32,698 nucleotides of DNA from NCBI GenBank assembly GCA_964634605.1, contig CAZWLJ010000036.1:1-32698 (forward strand), given 5' to 3'. Shown in pieces: positions 25,041-32,698 of the stretch. The position numbers were made by a program, and so were the translations under genes. Within the stretch, counting starts at the first letter, position 1. Each line of letters begins with the position of its first letter. Source of the stretch: UPXZ01 sp964634605. Lineage in GTDB: Bacteria; Bacteroidota; Bacteroidia; Bacteroidales; Paludibacteraceae. The notes below the pieces were generated by a model. The model was not told the origin of the DNA, did not search any database, and saw only the letters and a list, made by a program, of their open reading frames with translations.

Positions 25041-26024
25041 ATGGAATTAAAATTCGATTACAAATTCACAAAAGTTGAGCAATTAGCCGATTATATACAG
25101 GAAGCCATTTCGTTCAACGAGCTGAAAGCAGGTGACAGGCTTCCTTCAATCAATTCACTTAGCAAGAACCATAAAGTTTCCCGCGACACCGTATTCAAAT
25201 CTTTCAAACTATTGAAAGAGCGAGGTTTAATTGACTCAAACCAGGGTAAAAGCTACTATGTAACTACACAGACAACTGACATTCTGCTGCTGCTCGATGA
25301 ATATTCTCAGTTTAAGGAAGCTCTTTACAACAGTTTCAGACAAAAACTTCCTCTGTCATACCGGGTTGATCTGTGGTTTCATCAGTACAACGAAAATCTT
25401 TTCAATACCATTATAAAAGAATCGGCCGGACATTACAGTAAATACGTGGTGATGAATTATCACAACGAAATGTTTTCGGAGGTGCTCCGGAATATCGATC
25501 CGCAGCGTTTACTTTTGCTTGACTTCGGAAACTTCAACAAACAGGACTACTCCTACATTTGTCAGGATTTTGACGGGTATTTTTACAACGCGCTGGTATC
25601 TATTAAGGACAAACTTGGAAAATATGAAAAACTGGTTTTTGTATTCAACCATTCCCATAAACATCCTAAAAGCAGCATTAATCATTTCATCAGATTCTGC
25701 GACGACTATCATTTCAGCTACCAGATTACCGGTGAATTTTCAGAAAATTCGATTGCTGAAGCAGGAAATATGTATATAGCCATCAAGCAATCGGACGTGG
25801 TGAACATCGTAAAAAGTTTCCGAAAAGAAAACCTGACTCCGGGTGTTGAAGCAGGAATCATTGCTTACAACGACAATCCGATTTATGAAGTAGTGGCCGA
25901 AGGGATTACCAGCATCAGCATTGATTTCAGACTAATGGGCTCAATGGCAGCCGATTACGTGCTATCCAAAGAAACAGTTCAGACATATCTCCCTACAGAA
26001 GTGATTGTACGCAAATCGCTTTGA
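25041..26024 (+). CDS. GntR-type transcriptional regulator with periplasmic-binding-protein-like sensor domain
   Basis: A 327-residue regulator. Residues 1-75 are a GntR winged helix-turn-helix (AISFNELKAGDRLPSIN, then HKVSRDTVFKSFKLLKERGL as the recognition region). Residues of about 78-327 resemble a LacI/periplasmic-binding-protein sensor (GIIAYNDNPIYEVVAEGITS, SIDFRLMGSMAADYVL). Regulators of this design head L-fucose loci in Bacteroidota. It is followed 59 bases later by fucI and is divergent from fucU, so it probably represses both transcripts until fucose or a derivative binds. A perfect palindrome at 24958-24975 is the likely operator. The effector is not shown by the sequence. Confidence 0.9.
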   Translation: MELKFDYKFTKVEQLADYIQEAISFNELKAGDRLPSINSLSKNHKVSRDTVFKSFKLLKERGLIDSNQGKSYYVTTQTTDILLLLDEYSQFKEALYNSFRQKLPLSYRVDLWFHQYNENLFNTIIKESAGHYSKYVVMNYHNEMFSEVLRNIDPQRLLLLDFGNFNKQDYSYICQDFDGYFYNALVSIKDKLGKYEKLVFVFNHSHKHPKSSINHFIRFCDDYHFSYQITGEFSENSIAEAGNMYIAIKQSDVVNIVKSFRKENLTPGVEAGIIAYNDNPIYEVVAEGITSISIDFRLMGSMAADYVLSKETVQTYLPTEVIVRKSL

Positions 26025-26083
26025 CAGGAAAAGCATTTTCAGAAAAAAATTCTTAAAAAAATCACGATAAAATTTTAAATCAA

Positions 26084-27868
26084 ATGGAAAATAATCACAA
26101 AAAAAATTATCCCAAAATCGGAATCCGGCCTACAATTGACGGCCGTCAGGGAGGAGTGCGGGAAAGTCTTGAGGACAAAACCATGAATCTAGCAAAAGCA
26201 GTAGCTGTGCTGATCAGTTCAAACCTGAAAAACGGGGATGGAAGTCCGGTTGAATGCGTTATTGCCGACACCACCATCGGCCGGGTGGGCGAAAGCGCTG
26301 CCTGTGCTGCAAAATTTGAAAAAGAAGGAGTCGGCTCCACCATCACAGTCACTTCATGCTGGTGCTACGGCTCCGAGACCATGGATATGAATCCTTACTA
26401 CCCGAAAGCCGTATGGGGTTTCAACGGGACAGAACGCCCCGGAGCCGTGTACCTGGCAGCAGTACTGGCAGCTCACGCTCAAAAAGGTTTACCCGCATTT
26501 GGCATTTACGGACACGATGTTCAGGATCTGAACGACAATACCATACCTGAAGATGTGGCTGAAAAAATATTACGTTTTGCAAGGAGTGCCCAGGCTGTTG
26601 CCACTATGCGCGGAAAGTCCTACCTTTCAATCGGAAGTGTTTCAATGGGTATTGCAGGTTCAATTGTTGATCCCGGGTTCTTCCAGGAGTACCTCGGAAT
26701 GCGCAACGAATCGGTCGACTCCACTGAAATTCTGAGACGCATTGACGAGGGAATTTATGATAAAGATGAATTCGAAAAGGCGATGGTATGGACAGAAAAA
26801 TTCTGTAAAGTAAACGAAGGTACTGATTTCAATTCGGATGAAAAAACAAAAACCCGCGAAGAAAAAGACAAGGACTGGGAATTTGTAGTGAAAATGACTA
26901 TCATCATCCGTGATTTGATGACAGGCAATCCGTCGCTTGAGAAAGCAGGCTTCAAAGAAGAAGCTATTGGTCACAATGCCCTATTAGCCGGTTTCCAGGG
27001 ACAACGACAGTGGACTGACTACAAACCCAATGCCGATTTTCCGGAAGCGCTCCTCAACACTTCGTTCGACTGGAACGGGATACGCGAAGCTTATGTAGTG
27101 GCAACTGAAAATGATGCTCTGAACGGAGTTTCGATGCTTTTCGGACACCTTCTGACCAATACAGCACAAATATTCTCCGATGTACGAACTTACTGGAGTC
27201 CGGATGCAGTGAAACGGGTCACCGGAAAAGAACTCACCGGAGCTGCGAAAAACGGTATTATCCATCTGATTAATTCAGGTGCCACCACGCTTGATGGAAC
27301 CGGCAAACAAACTAGAGACGGAAAACCGGTAATGAAGCCTTTCTGGGAAATAACTCAGGATGAAGCCTATGAATGTCTTAAAGCAACAACCTGGTATCCT
27401 GCCAATCGTGATTATTTCCGCGGAGGCGGCTATTCATCCAATTTTCTCTCCGAAGGCGGAATGCCGGTAACCATGTCGCGACTGAATCTGGTCAAAGGTC
27501 TGGGACCGGTATTACAGATTGCAGAGGGATGGACAGTGGAAATTCAGGAAGATGTGCATAAAAAGCTCAACGAACGCACCGACAAAACCTGGCCTACAAC
27601 CTGGTACACACCCAGACTGACCGGTAAAGGCGCATTTAAGGATGTATATTCAGTAATGAACAACTGGGGAGCCAACCACGGAGCCATTTGCTATGGACAC
27701 GTAGGTGCAGATTTGATTACACTGGCTTCCATACTGCGTATTCCGGTTTGCATGCACAATGTGGACGATGATCAGATTTTCCGTCCTGCAGCCTGGAATG
27801 CCTTCGGAATGGATAAAGAGGGTTCTGACTACCGGGCTTGTCAGAATTTCGGACCTGTTTACAAATAA
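26084..27868 (+). CDS. fucI: L-fucose isomerase
   Basis: Converts L-fucose to L-fuculose, using Mn2+. It has 594 residues, close to E. coli FucI (591). The N-terminus KIGIRPTIDGRQGGVRESLE is characteristic. Metal ligands expected from E. coli (Glu337, Asp361, His528) correspond to Glu342 in VATENDALNG, Asp366 in FSDVRTYW and His539 in CYGHVGAD; the Glu-Asp spacing of 24 is the same. It is followed 13 bases later by the fucose permease, so the two are co-transcribed, probably with the upstream regulator. D-arabinose is a known side substrate of the family. Confidence 0.97.
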   Translation: MENNHKKNYPKIGIRPTIDGRQGGVRESLEDKTMNLAKAVAVLISSNLKNGDGSPVECVIADTTIGRVGESAACAAKFEKEGVGSTITVTSCWCYGSETMDMNPYYPKAVWGFNGTERPGAVYLAAVLAAHAQKGLPAFGIYGHDVQDLNDNTIPEDVAEKILRFARSAQAVATMRGKSYLSIGSVSMGIAGSIVDPGFFQEYLGMRNESVDSTEILRRIDEGIYDKDEFEKAMVWTEKFCKVNEGTDFNSDEKTKTREEKDKDWEFVVKMTIIIRDLMTGNPSLEKAGFKEEAIGHNALLAGFQGQRQWTDYKPNADFPEALLNTSFDWNGIREAYVVATENDALNGVSMLFGHLLTNTAQIFSDVRTYWSPDAVKRVTGKELTGAAKNGIIHLINSGATTLDGTGKQTRDGKPVMKPFWEITQDEAYECLKATTWYPANRDYFRGGGYSSNFLSEGGMPVTMSRLNLVKGLGPVLQIAEGWTVEIQEDVHKKLNERTDKTWPTTWYTPRLTGKGAFKDVYSVMNNWGANHGAICYGHVGADLITLASILRIPVCMHNVDDDQIFRPAAWNAFGMDKEGSDYRACQNFGPVYK

Positions 27869-27881
27869 AATTTTATACTAT

Positions 27882-29207
27882 ATGTCTGAATCAAAGTCAA
27901 TATTTACAACGGCAGATGGGAAAAATTACCGTTTACCGTTCATAATGATTACCTGTTTATTTTTGCTGTGGGGATTTGCACATTCCCTGCTCGATATATT
28001 AAATAAACATTTTCAGGACGCATTGGATCTAACAAAAGCACAGTCCGGATTAGTTCAGGCTTCTGCTTACGGGGCTTATTTTCTCATGGCTCTTCCTGCC
28101 GGTTATGTAGCCAGAAAATTCGGTTACAAAAAAGGTGTTCTGCTTGGTCTTATTCTTTTTGCAACAGGTTGTTTTTGGTTTGTTCCGGCAGTTAATATCG
28201 ACAGATTCTGGCCATTTTTATTCGGATTGCTGATAATTTTCAGCGGACTCACGTTCCTCGAGACTGTGGCTAATCCTTACACAACTGTTCTCGGCGATCC
28301 AAAATTTGCAGCCAGCCGTATCAATTTGGCACAAACTTTTAATGCTATCGGATGGATACTTGGACCGCTGATTGGAAGTTTGCTTATTTTCAAAAGTGAA
28401 AGTTCAGAGAATCCCTTTGTTTCATTTGGTAAAACAATCAAAATACTTGCTACCGGAACCAACGAGTCAGCTGCATCTGTTGTCTCAACAGCCGAACAAG
28501 CTGCAGGTAATTCTTCACTGATAATTCCATACGTTGGATTGGGAATAGTTGTATTACTGGTCATCGCACTCTTTTTCCTGTCCAAACTGCCTGAAGTAAC
28601 TCCGGAAGTAACATCAATGAATGCCGGAGGTGAACAAAATTCACTGCTGAAAACCAGGCATTTTGTATTCGGAGTTATCGCTCAATTCCTTTATGTTGCT
28701 GCTCAAACCGGAATCGGAAGTTTCTTCGTCAACTATGTTGTGGAAGCAGAATCATTAGGCATCAGCGAAATGCAAGCCGGGATTTTGCTGGGTTTAGGCG
28801 GCATGGGCTTGTTTGCCATCGGAAGATTCTCCGGCAGTTCAATCATGAGAATCATCAAACCAGGTCGTTTGCTTGGAAGTTTTGCCGCTGTCAACACCAT
28901 ACTAATGCTGATTGTGGCAACCAGACATGATAATATTGGTATTCTGGCACTGATCGTGTCGTATTTGTTCATGTCCATCATGTTTCCTTCAATATTTGCC
29001 CTGAGTATCAAAAATCTTGGAAATAAAACCAAGGAAGCATCTTCAATCCTGGTTATGACAATTGTCGGGGGCGCTATCTGTCCGTCTTTAATGGGTCTTA
29101 TCGGTGCAAGCAACATGAATGTGGGTTTCCTGATTCCACTGATTTGTTTCCTTTACATCAGCTTTTTCGGATTTGCCGGAAGCAAAGAAAAAACAACCGT
29201 TTCGTAA
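27882..29207 (+). CDS. fucP: L-fucose:H+ symporter (major facilitator superfamily)
   Basis: A 441-residue inner-membrane permease with about 12 hydrophobic segments, starting MSESKSIFTTADGKNYRLPF. Segments such as FLLWGFAHSLLDILNKHFQ (TM1, with the conserved Asn/Asp region), AYGAYFLMALPAGYVARKFGYKKG (TM2 and the loop motif), and GLTFLETVANPYTTVLGD in the FucP signature region support the fucose/hexose FucP subfamily. The open frame extends back into fucI (27759), but ATG 27882, 13 bases after the fucI stop, is the natural start. A bidirectional terminator follows. Confidence 0.93.
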   Translation: MSESKSIFTTADGKNYRLPFIMITCLFLLWGFAHSLLDILNKHFQDALDLTKAQSGLVQASAYGAYFLMALPAGYVARKFGYKKGVLLGLILFATGCFWFVPAVNIDRFWPFLFGLLIIFSGLTFLETVANPYTTVLGDPKFAASRINLAQTFNAIGWILGPLIGSLLIFKSESSENPFVSFGKTIKILATGTNESAASVVSTAEQAAGNSSLIIPYVGLGIVVLLVIALFFLSKLPEVTPEVTSMNAGGEQNSLLKTRHFVFGVIAQFLYVAAQTGIGSFFVNYVVEAESLGISEMQAGILLGLGGMGLFAIGRFSGSSIMRIIKPGRLLGSFAAVNTILMLIVATRHDNIGILALIVSYLFMSIMFPSIFALSIKNLGNKTKEASSILVMTIVGGAICPSLMGLIGASNMNVGFLIPLICFLYISFFGFAGSKEKTTVS

Positions 29208-29230
29208 CTTCCTTATAAAAAATGAATTTA

Positions 29231-29267
29231 AAAAAGCAGTCGTTTGATATCAAACGGCTGCTTTTTT
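29231..29267. terminator. Bidirectional terminator between fucP and the CE12-GH43 gene
   Basis: A long inverted repeat centred on TTTGATATCAAA, with arms AAAAAGCAG and CTGCTTTTT and one mismatch, has an A-run on the left and a T-run on the right. It can end both convergent transcripts. Confidence 0.85.
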
Positions 29268-29287
29268 TGGATATTCTACCTGTTGAG

Positions 29288-30937
29288 TTATTTCAATAAA
29301 ACATCCAGCACACTTTCGGGTACAGTAAAAGCTGTTCCGTGACGTATGCCTTTGGGGAATGTTACTGAATCGGAAACATCCTCCCAGTTGACCATGTCCG
29401 AAGAACGGATAGCGCCATACTTTTTATCGCGGTATTTGTCGAAATACACGTACACGTAATCGCCCACCTGCAGAGGCGCAGGACCTTCGGCCCAGTAATT
29501 GCCTGTAATGGGTGCTGAAACCTTGTTCGGAAATTTAAACGGTTTGTTGTGTGAAACCACCCGTATATTTTTCTCGGCCGGGTTCGAATTCTCGTTTTTC
29601 ACAAACAGATAATACCGGTTGTTACGCTCCATCATTGTTCCGTCGATGACACTGAAGCCGGGATTGTAAAACAACCGGGTTTCTGAGAATGTATTGAAAT
29701 CTTTGGTGGTAACGCAGTAAAGCTTATGGTTCAGCCCTTTTTCATTTGCCGAAGTGGGTATTTCGGGGAAAGCTCCGGGAACGGTCGATGCCCAGAAGAT
29801 GTAGAAGAGTTTTTCTTTCCGGTCAAAAAACAATTCAGGAGCCCAGGTGTTTTTTACCCCGGAAAACTTTTCCATCACAGGAATGTATTTTTGTTCGGAC
29901 CAGTGTATCAGATCCTTAGAGGAAGCATACCCGATGCCGTTGTCCCACCATCCCGAAGTCCATACCATATGAAATACGCCGTTGTCGTCCCGTACAATGC
30001 TCGGGTCACGCATCAGTTTATCTTTTCCCACTTCAGGTTTCAAAAAGACCGTATCTCTGCCGAGCGCTTCCCACTTCAACCCATCGAAACTATACGCCAG
30101 ATGCAGTCCGTCGCCATTGCCATTGAAATAAGAGAAGAGATATACGTATTTATTATATGCAGGTAATATCGCGCCGATGCTTTTATCTTCTGCACCTGGT
30201 TTGATGTGATTACATAATCCTTTCAATTTCTGTTCTTTTATTCCTTCTGCAACAAAATAAGCAACCTGCCGGGCTCCTTGTTCCATCATGTGTGTATCGT
30301 CCTTTACCCCTTGAGGTTTGACCGGATCTTCTCCGGGTTCGGTATGACGATAATAGGCAATGGATTTTTTGTCGCCAAGTACGGTTATAAAGTCTCTGGT
30401 TTTCTGATTGATGTCGATCAGCTGCACGCCATACTCCTTTGAAATCTGACGCATGATGACAGGGTACTCTTTCAGCCGGTCGTCAGTAAGGTTACCGTTA
30501 ACAAATGTGCGCATAACAACGGAAGTTAAGAGCACCGGATGAGCTTTCCGGGCTCTTACATCCTGTATCATTTTCAGGAGATTATCGCGGTAATCGGCGC
30601 GTGATGCATGTCTTTCGGGACGGGTTGAGGTATCGTTGTGTCCAAACTGTATAAAGACGTAATCGCCTTTACGAACCTGTGCAATCAGTTTATCCCAGCG
30701 TCCTTCGTTGAGGAAAGTCTTCGTACTGCGTCCGCCCATGGCGTGATTGACCACTTCGACGTTATCATCCAGAAATTCTGGAAGCATCTGTCCCCAGCCT
30801 TTAATCAGTCCGTCTTTTTCGGCTTTGTAGGTCTGAGCGGTAGAATCACCGGCAATGAAAATCTTTATCTTTTTATCTGATGATGTAAAACCTGTTACCA
30901 GTACAAGGATAATGAGTGAGAGAATGTATTTTTTCAT
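29288..30937 (-). CDS. Two-domain CE12 rhamnogalacturonan acetylesterase / GH43-like glycosidase
   Basis: From ATG 30937 the protein has 549 residues with a signal peptide (MKKYILSLIILVLVTGFTSS). Residues of about 23-240 are an SGNH esterase of the CE12 type: IAGDSTAQTY with Ser32, MGGRSTKTF, FGHNDTS, and DDTHMMEQGA with Asp213 and His216. This family removes acetyl groups from rhamnogalacturonan. Residues of about 250-549 are a five-bladed-propeller glycosidase of the GH43 clan: MRDPSIVRDDNG, NTWAPELFF, DGTMM and YWAEGPAPL, the last with the likely acid Glu. The subfamily and the linkage cut are uncertain; arabinofuranosidase or galactosidase activity on pectin side chains is plausible. It lies 69 bases downstream of the GH106 gene and is probably co-transcribed. 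Confidence 0.9.
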   Translation of the reverse strand: MKKYILSLIILVLVTGFTSSDKKIKIFIAGDSTAQTYKAEKDGLIKGWGQMLPEFLDDNVEVVNHAMGGRSTKTFLNEGRWDKLIAQVRKGDYVFIQFGHNDTSTRPERHASRADYRDNLLKMIQDVRARKAHPVLLTSVVMRTFVNGNLTDDRLKEYPVIMRQISKEYGVQLIDINQKTRDFITVLGDKKSIAYYRHTEPGEDPVKPQGVKDDTHMMEQGARQVAYFVAEGIKEQKLKGLCNHIKPGAEDKSIGAILPAYNKYVYLFSYFNGNGDGLHLAYSFDGLKWEALGRDTVFLKPEVGKDKLMRDPSIVRDDNGVFHMVWTSGWWDNGIGYASSKDLIHWSEQKYIPVMEKFSGVKNTWAPELFFDRKEKLFYIFWASTVPGAFPEIPTSANEKGLNHKLYCVTTKDFNTFSETRLFYNPGFSVIDGTMMERNNRYYLFVKNENSNPAEKNIRVVSHNKPFKFPNKVSAPITGNYWAEGPAPLQVGDYVYVYFDKYRDKKYGAIRSSDMVNWEDVSDSVTFPKGIRHGTAFTVPESVLDVLLK

Positions 30938-30953
30938 ATAATGTGAGTAGCCC

Positions 30954-30979
30954 CCTAAATCCCCCATGGGGGACTTAGG
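30954..30979. repeat. GC-rich palindrome of REP type
   Basis: CCTAAaTCCCCC-AT-GGGGGAcTTAGG is a 26-base palindrome with one mismatched pair (30959/30974), centred on CCATGG. It lies in the 69-base gap between the GH106 and CE12-GH43 genes. Similar palindromes (cccctaaatcccc...) recur in Bacteroidota genomes as far as I recall; only one copy is present here. Confidence 0.75.
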
Positions 30980-31006
30980 TGCGTGCAGTTAAGTGATTAT
31001 TTTTTT

Positions 31007-32698
31007 TTACTTTTCTTTCAGAGCATCGATAGTAACAGGTCCAAGTAATCCTGAAGGAGCGGTTTCCCATTTATCATAGAAGGTTTTCCTGTAATTCAGA
31101 TCGACGAAATTTATTTCGTTGAAAATTCGCCATTCCACTCCCCGTCTGTCGTAATCGGAAATACTGTTGGCAGGCAAATTAGTTACCTCTACTTCCAGCA
31201 GGTTCTCGCCCTTTTTCAGGTATTTTCCTATATTGGTTCTGAACGGCACCGCGAATAAGGTTGCCACTTCCTTTCCGTTGAGGAAAACGCGTGCACTTTC
31301 TCGTACATCACCCAGACTGAGCAGATATTCGTCAGCTGACAGGTCATTCACAGTAAATCTTGTACTGTATCGTGCCGTTCCCCTGTTTTTTGCTGCATTT
31401 TCGTTCGCCAGTTCTGTCCACGAAATCAGTTTTCCTGTTTTGAAAACTCCCGGAATAGCCGGTTCGCTCTCCACAAAAGTAATTTCCCAGTTATCGGACA
31501 GTGTCATTTTCTGACCATCGGATGTGAAATAGCGCCAGTCTTCAGCTTCAACGTTTTTATCCGTGAAAGTCTTCAGAATAATTGATTGTCCGGGCTCAAG
31601 TTCCATATAAACTTCTGTTCTGTTGCTGACGGTGCGTATCTTTGCCTTGCCCGAAATGCCCGTCATTGGATCGAAGAACAGGGCAGATTGCGCACGTACA
31701 GCCAGCGGAACCCAGTTTTTCACCGGATTGTTTGTAAGCAACGTAAAGAAATAATGATACCCGGTTTCGTTTTTCCGGCGGATGTACTGTCCTTTGAAGT
31801 TTTTTGAAAAACTCTCACTCCCAATTCCGGCCAGCGAAAGCATATTATCGAAATCATTCCCGGTTATAATTGTTCCTTTTCCCCATTTGCTCACCTGCGA
31901 CTGAGCAAAGCTGACTTCAGGCAGATGGTTTATCATTTTTTTCATCGTTTTCTCACGTTTCTGGTAATTCTTCAATCCGGGAACCCCTTCGGGATATTGT
32001 TCTGCAAAAATTATTTTTGCACCTTCGCGAGCCAGTTCAGTCAGTTTGCGGAGCGTAGCCAATGGCATAAACCGGGTGGATGGAAGAACCAGCGCTTTGA
32101 AAGTATTGCCACCAGCGGTTTTGATCAGACCATTTTCCACACTTGCTGTCCGGATGTAACGGTCAGTGATATAATCGGCATCCCTACCGCTTTCCCTGAT
32201 CTTTTCAACTGTATTGTAGAATTTCGGTAACCGCGCCCGTAATCCGTGAATGCCGAAGGCGAAGTAGTAGTTTTCCTGCTGCTCGTACCAGATATCGTAC
32301 ACCGGAAAATAGACCAGCAAATCGTTATCGGGTTGTCCGTACTGCAGGAATGATTGTACACGGGTTATGTACGAGAAAAAAGCCGGAGCATCGCGCCAGA
32401 TTGTGTTGGTGGGCGACATATTGACCGAGGCATAGAAAAGCCATCCGGGCCACGCTGCTTCGCGGGGCGAATAGGGAGTGCCATGAAAAAACACGTGATT
32501 GACACCGGAGGTAAAAACCTGATCAATTTCAGGCTTACACTGCGAGAGCGATGTTCTGAAATGTTCGGTAAGCCAGGTAAAAGTTTCGGACGAAGTATAT
32601 TTTTTACCGGTAATGTGTGCCGCAGAACTTGCCATTTTGAGTGTAACGGGATCTCCATCGTTAATTTTCCTCATTTCATCTTTTCTCAGTCCCGGTAT
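31007..32698 (-). CDS. GH106 alpha-L-rhamnosidase, C-terminal part (5' end outside window)
   Basis: The frame stays open to the window edge (codons before the internal ATG at 32674 read IPGLRKDE), so this is the last 563 residues of a longer protein; full GH106 enzymes have roughly 900-1100. The visible part matches the family: SAAHITGKKYTSSETFTW, GVNHVFFHGTPYSP, a segment with NMSPTNTIWRD, DNDLLVYFPVYDIWYEQ, and a C-terminal jelly-roll carbohydrate-binding-like domain (ARVFLNGKEVATLFAVPFR, KKGENLLEVEVTNL). The enzyme removes alpha-L-rhamnose, usually from rhamnogalacturonan. The active-site glutamates are only partly covered here. The signal peptide is outside the window. Confidence 0.9.
   Translation of the reverse strand: MPGLRKDEMRKINDGDPVTLKMASSAAHITGKKYTSSETFTWLTEHFRTSLSQCKPEIDQVFTSGVNHVFFHGTPYSPREAAWPGWLFYASVNMSPTNTIWRDAPAFFSYITRVQSFLQYGQPDNDLLVYFPVYDIWYEQQENYYFAFGIHGLRARLPKFYNTVEKIRESGRDADYITDRYIRTASVENGLIKTAGGNTFKALVLPSTRFMPLATLRKLTELAREGAKIIFAEQYPEGVPGLKNYQKREKTMKKMINHLPEVSFAQSQVSKWGKGTIITGNDFDNMLSLAGIGSESFSKNFKGQYIRRKNETGYHYFFTLLTNNPVKNWVPLAVRAQSALFFDPMTGISGKAKIRTVSNRTEVYMELEPGQSIILKTFTDKNVEAEDWRYFTSDGQKMTLSDNWEITFVESEPAIPGVFKTGKLISWTELANENAAKNRGTARYSTRFTVNDLSADEYLLSLGDVRESARVFLNGKEVATLFAVPFRTNIGKYLKKGENLLEVEVTNLPANSISDYDRRGVEWRIFNEINFVDLNYRKTFYDKWETAPSGLLGPVTIDALKEK

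Noticed and set aside
32365..32698. A complete GH106-related gene starting at ATG 32674
   Set aside because: The frame continues without a stop to the window edge and the family is much longer, so the 5' end is simply outside the window.

Overview
The window looks like a chromosomal segment of a Bacteroidota bacterium, probably Bacteroidales. The signs are promoters of the TTG-N19/20-TAnnTTTG type in front of several genes, almost no Shine-Dalgarno sites, a protein with a type IX secretion (T9SS) C-terminal sorting tail, a PorE-like T9SS lipoprotein, and typical Bacteroidota versions of AsnA, HisIE, FucI and FucP. No plasmid, prophage, CRISPR array or insertion sequence was recognised.

Left edge (1-450): a small GIY-YIG nuclease gene lies between two identical 31-bp copies of a tRNA 3' half. 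The end of its reading frame runs into the D-arm of a tRNA-like sequence that lacks a matching 5' acceptor strand, and a terminator hairpin follows each tRNA-like copy. It reads as a unit of a mobile or repetitive element.

500-13372 (minus strand): a multidomain secreted sialate O-acetylesterase-like protein (LamG, Ig-like, SGNH esterase, Ig-like, T9SS tail). Upstream of it is a two-gene unit encoding unrecognised giant proteins of 1494 and about 1681 residues. The larger has a Tat-like leader, a Q/E/K-rich linker, a coiled coil and a long beta-rich C-terminus. This pair is the largest unexplained content of the window.

14027-24293 (mostly plus strand): housekeeping genes. They are a small outer-membrane beta-barrel protein, L-serine dehydratase (minus strand) divergent from a DUF1015 protein, a PorE-like OmpA lipoprotein, thyA, folA, asnA, hisIE, an FtsE-type ATPase and tRNA-Ser(UGA). 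Several have their own recognisable promoter and terminator.

24433-29207: an L-fucose locus. fucU (mutarotase, minus strand) is divergent from a GntR-type regulator, which is followed by fucI (isomerase) and fucP (proton symporter). An 18-bp palindrome in the divergent intergenic region is a candidate operator. The kinase and aldolase steps are not in the window.

29288-32698 (minus strand): part of a pectin (rhamnogalacturonan) degradation cluster, consisting of a CE12 acetylesterase-GH43 fusion and a GH106 alpha-L-rhamnosidase cut by the window edge. A GC-rich palindrome lies between the two genes. Together with the fucose genes and the secreted esterase, this suggests an organism that lives on plant or host polysaccharides.
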